The notes beneath the pieces are model-generated. The model was not told the origin of the DNA. It saw only the letters and a program-made list of their open reading frames with translations, and did not search any database. Positions 60,559 to 64,000 of a stretch of 64,000 nucleotides of DNA are shown here, piece after piece (the first letter of the stretch is position 1; each line of letters begins with the position of its first letter). The DNA lies in contig BSBK01006394.1 in assembly GCA_027943335.1 (NCBI GenBank), positions 62,001-126,000 on the forward strand, in the 5' to 3' direction. Both the position numbers and the translations under genes were made by a program. This stretch comes from Chamaecyparis obtusa. Taxonomy: Eukaryota > Streptophyta > Pinopsida > Cupressales > Cupressaceae.

Positions 60559-62511
60559 ATGCTTGATTCTTCTTCTTCTAGAACCATGAATCTCAAATAT
60601 CTAGTTTTGGAACCTTTATTAAGAATAGATGATCTTGAGCTCATTGACATATTTGAAAAGTGTTGTTCCTCCAAAATTCTCATGAGTGACAAATTTATGA
60701 CAAAAATAAAAGAAAATTTGATTAAATTAGATGCTTTTGCTAGAATCATACTCATGATCTCATCCAAATATTCTTCATCTTCTAAATCTTCTCATCATTC
60801 CTCACATTCTAAAGCTTATCATGATTCTTCTAAACATTATTCACATTCTTCATCTTCTAAATCCTATCATGACTCTTCTAAACATTATTTGAATTTCTCA
60901 TTATCCAAGTCCTCTTCCTACACCAAGTCTTCAATTTCCTCTTCTTCATGATCTCATTCTTCTTCTACTTCTTCAAAGAGTCTTACTTCTCTTCACAAGA
61001 CATACCATAATGAGCAATGTGATAGTCCTTATGATACCTCTTCCATGAAGAGTGACGCACCCACCTATGATGACTATGATGACTATGATGATGGATAATG
61101 TAGTGATACCTATGACACCTCTATTCCTAAGAGTCCTCCTAGTCATGTCCTTGTGCTTATTGGAAATGGGTCCTCATATTGGAAAGATCGTGATGGTGAT
61201 CCATATGATTCATATTTTGAAAGAAACTTTGATGAGTTTTTTGAACAATACCTTGATTATAATCTAGCTACTACTGTTAAGGAATATAAAATGCACCGTA
61301 CTGATTTGAAACATAAATATTATAAGAATCCTTCCTCTAGGAACTCTCATGCTAAAAATAAAGATTGCACTATCAAACAAGATCATGTTAATGCTAAACC
61401 TTTGTCTTGTGATGATTCCCTTCCATCCCCTACTTCATCCAATACCCATATATCTACTAAAGCTTCTGAATCTTTCATAAATCCTTCATTCAATAGAAGT
61501 CCTAATGTTTTTCATGCAGTTCCTTATAGTTATCCTCAAGGGCTACCTCTTAAAAAAACTCAAGCTAACCTTCACTTGGCTACGAATACTTTCAATAATG
61601 CTAAACTTGAAGAGCCTAAGTCTTCATGCATTATAATGCCTACTTCAGTTAGTCCTTCACCATCTCTTCCAAAGTCTTCCATACAATCCCAACTTGCTTC
61701 CTTGTCCTTAGAAGTGGCTCCATGTCAGGAGGACTCTAAAAATGATAAAGAAAAAAATATAAAGAAAGATCAAGATCAAGAACCCTCCATGTCATCCAAT
61801 CCTATTCATAATATCTCTCATTCATTTCATGGTTCTTTCGATCCTTTACGCCCTTCCTCATTCATTCCACCATGTCTTAAATCTTCTCCTAAGCAAGATC
61901 AAGCTACTACTCATATCATTGAGCTTATTGATAAACAAAATAACCTTACTACACTTGTGCTTTCCAAAGATGATACTTCCATTAAGGTTATTAAAAATGG
62001 TGTCATTACTTCCAATGTTAAGCCTATTGATAATCTAAAGCAAAATGATACGCTTACGCTATCCAAAGATCCTTGTCAAGATCAAAGTCTTCCATCTTCT
62101 TGTTCTACCATTCTATGTTCGCTTCTGCTTTCTACTCTTCCTGAGTCTTTGCAAGCTCTGAACAATCCTATCAAAGAAGTTTCTCCTATTCAAGATGTTC
62201 ATGATCCTATTGCAAATCCTAATGTTCACTCTAAAGATGCTAATGTCCTTGGTTCTCATATGGATGTTGATGAACTTATTGATTATCCTTTTGCATCTTC
62301 CACGTCCATCCTTGGACCTCCTCCACCAGTACTAAGGGATTCATGTCTTCCTTCCATCTTGAGCCCTTATGTCCCTTCACTTTCCCCTCCTAATTCTCCT
62401 AATTCATCATCCATCTTGGGTCCTTACATCCCTCCATCTCCTATCTTTCCTCAAGATCAACATAGATACATACCCTTGAATCCTTTTCATCCATCCACCC
62501 ATCTAAACTAG
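60559..62511 (+). pseudogene. Ser/Pro-rich Gag-like ORF
   Basis: One frame runs from the ATG at 60559 to 62511 with two in-frame stops (TGA near 60949, TAA near 61096). The N-terminal 70 residues are folded-looking (LEPLLRIDDLELIDIFEKCC). A Ser/His/Lys repeat follows (SSKSYHDSSKHYSHSSSS). Next come an acidic patch (YDDYDDYDDG) and an aromatic/acidic segment (SYWKDRDGDPYDSYFERNFD, EFFEQYLDYN). The final 350 residues are Ser/Pro/Asn-rich and end SPPNSPNSSSILGPYIPPSP. There is no zinc knuckle or enzyme motif. Position after LTR, primer site and leader suggests the Gag of this element, but I do not recognise the family. Confidence 0.55.
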
Positions 62512-63017
62512 TCATATCATCCTTCTTCTTCCACAAGTCCTAAGTCTTTTGGAAGTAACTTGAATGTTCAATACAAAAAAAAGAAGCAATATAAAAATCC
62601 ATCAAAAAAGAAGATCACCATCTCTCCTCTAATCGACATGGAGGTATAAAGTCAAAAGAGATATCTAAGAAGAAAACTACAAGACAAGTATGGGTTCTAA
62701 AATCCATCATTGAAGATATTCTTTCTAAATCATCAAAAAGAAATAAAAATCCTAAGGCTATATGGATTCCAAAGTCTCTCTTGAAAGAGTCTCATGTTGA
62801 GCAAAAAGTGAAGTTGACATTCAAGCTTCCAAAGGCTTCCGCCTCATCTTTTTCCAAAAACATTCTTCCATTCCATGTGCCTGAACCACAACCTCTGCTA
62901 AACATTCACCATATTCCTTCTCGTATTCCTTCATTCACATTTCCTCCATCTTCCATTTTTCTCTTCCATTTTCCTTTCCCTATCAGCATCTTTGAGCATA
63001 TCATTTTGAATCCTTGA
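62512..63017 (+). pseudogene. Lys-rich continuation of the Gag-like region
   Basis: After the stop at 62511, another frame reads SKEISKKKTTRQVWVLKSII, SSKRNKNPKAIWIPKSLLKE and VKLTFKLPKASASSF, ending at 63017. The repeated VW-L/I-K/PKS wording and basic charge could be a nucleic-acid-binding tail of the preceding protein, separated by a frameshift. This is inferred from spacing only. Confidence 0.45.
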
Positions 63018-63151
63018 CATATCATGGTTTATCCTTTCAAGGAGCATTATCTAAAAAGCTTGCCTTCTTCCAAATAAAAATTATAAAATTCAAAAAAATA
63101 GAAAAAATTAAAAAAGAAAATTAAAAAAAAAAAGAAAAAATTAAAAATGTA

Positions 63152-63287
63152 CCATGGTGAAAACCTGTAAACAGGTGCCTTGGTAGCAAAAGTAAAGAGA
63201 AATAAATTTGTTCTATGGTGAAAACCACTCCCTTGTGGCACCTTGGATAAGTACTGTGATGAAAACCTGGCAATCAGGCATCATGCG
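63152..63287 (+). ncRNA. Three consecutive hairpins with a shared AAAA bulge
   Basis: Three imperfect repeats start near 63153, 63213 and 63254. Each has the plan outer stem, AAAA, inner stem, loop, inner stem, outer stem. Inner pairs are CCTG/CAGG, CCAC/GTGG and CCTG/CAGG. Outer pairs are GGTG/TGCC (with two G-U), GGTG/CACC and TGATG/CATCA. The arms change together, so pairing rather than sequence is kept. It lies 3' of the Gag-like ORF after an A-rich stretch, and is probably a structured part of the element RNA. Confidence 0.6.
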
Positions 63288-64000
63288 TAGTTCTTCTACA
63301 TATTTCATCTATTCCATCTTCTCTCTTTGATTTTGACAATGTTGACCTATACATGAACATTTGGCTATTTTGTGAGCTATCTTATGATGATCTTGCTTTA
63401 ATTTCATTCATGTTTTCCTTCATTCATTCTAGCCTTTCGCTATCCTTTTCTCCTTTGGTCTTGATCTAATAAAAAAAGTAAAACACAATGCTACGAAGTC
63501 TCTTGACATGTCTACTCTTTTGGACTACATCCTTTCCTGTTCTTATACCATGCTTTTAAGGCTTATCCTATGATGTCCTTTCATTGCTTGTCCAAATGTG
63601 CTTTACATGACAATTTTTTCCCTAGCTTGGGTACTCTTGAGGAGTTTTCCCTTGAGGATTTCTTCGCTTCATTCTCCTTCATTCTCTTCTCTTTCACCAG
63701 CTTGCTCATCCATCTTGTCCCTCACCTTCCTAGACATTGGGAATACACGATGTGATCTTGCTTGGAAGTTTGATGCCCATTCTGTATGGGGGCATCCTTT
63801 GTATATACTTATTGATCCTGAAAAAATTTAAAAAAATAATATATTGTTAAAAATTCTAAAAAGCATATAATGTCTTGAAAAAATAATCATCTTAGTGAAA
63901 ATATAGTAATAGATGATTTGATGTATCTCCAAAAAAATTATATATTTCAAAAACACAAAAAAATCAAAAATATAAAAATATAAAAAAAATAGAAAAAGTG
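63288..64000 (+). other. End of window, no gene recognised
   Basis: Short open frames only. The last 170 bases are A-rich with AAAAATATAAAAA-type runs. The plus-strand element probably continues past the window. Confidence 0.5.

Overview
This is an AT-rich, repeat-dominated plant nuclear window. The signs are LTR retrotransposons of the Ty1/copia and Ty3/gypsy types, a plant receptor-like-protein (RLP) gene with leucine-rich repeats, a pentatricopeptide-repeat (PPR) remnant, and short GT-AG introns. Very long LTRs, old nested insertions and heavily mutated elements suggest a large genome, perhaps a gymnosperm; that is an inference. No clearly intact host gene is present. The best preserved is the RLP gene at 6887-9485 (minus), which carries one frameshift and one stop.

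Layout. 1-4.4 kb: a decayed PPR fragment, a palindromic sequence, an RLP N-terminal fragment joined directly to a truncated copia element, then an RLP C-terminal fragment. 6.5-10 kb: the RLP gene and a spare copy of its membrane-tail exon. 12.4-18.7 kb: a partial minus-strand gypsy element (LTR, primer site, Gag, dead protease, G-patch-like segment) inserted into the 3' end of a plus-strand copia element, which continues to about 20.5 kb with AT tracts and a 24/72-bp minisatellite. 23.7-24.3 kb: a second, internally deleted copy of the RLP locus. 25693-29883: a complete small Gag-only copia element with 493-bp LTRs and AGATT target duplications.

31.2-51.4 kb holds the most unusual content. 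Gene A (plus, 31196-48428) is an intron-containing pseudogene with motifs that I recall from a poorly characterised transposase-like family: DFAKKYSF...EIQS, WSDGCAAQFKS and SGHGKGEHDG. It is split by a 14-kb gypsy element (32023-46089, GAAGG target duplication) with 3.28-kb LTRs. Gene B (minus, 51415 to about 49480) converges on gene A. It keeps one reading frame for about 1.4 kb despite about 18 stops and has small, similar 3' exons. A and B may be the two genes of one large DNA transposon; I did not find terminal repeats. The gypsy element has an intact-looking extra RNase H before the reverse transcriptase, while the usual RNase H after it has lost catalytic aspartates.

51.9-64 kb: an LTR related to that element with a degraded extra ORF, two LTRs of another family in inverted orientation, and the 5' half of a plus-strand element. 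The latter has a tandemly repeated leader, a Ser/Pro-rich Gag-like ORF and three consecutive hairpins with compensatory base changes.

In several decayed genes the in-frame stops are mostly TAG, several at places where glutamine (CAG) is expected. This fits deamination of methylated CHG sites.
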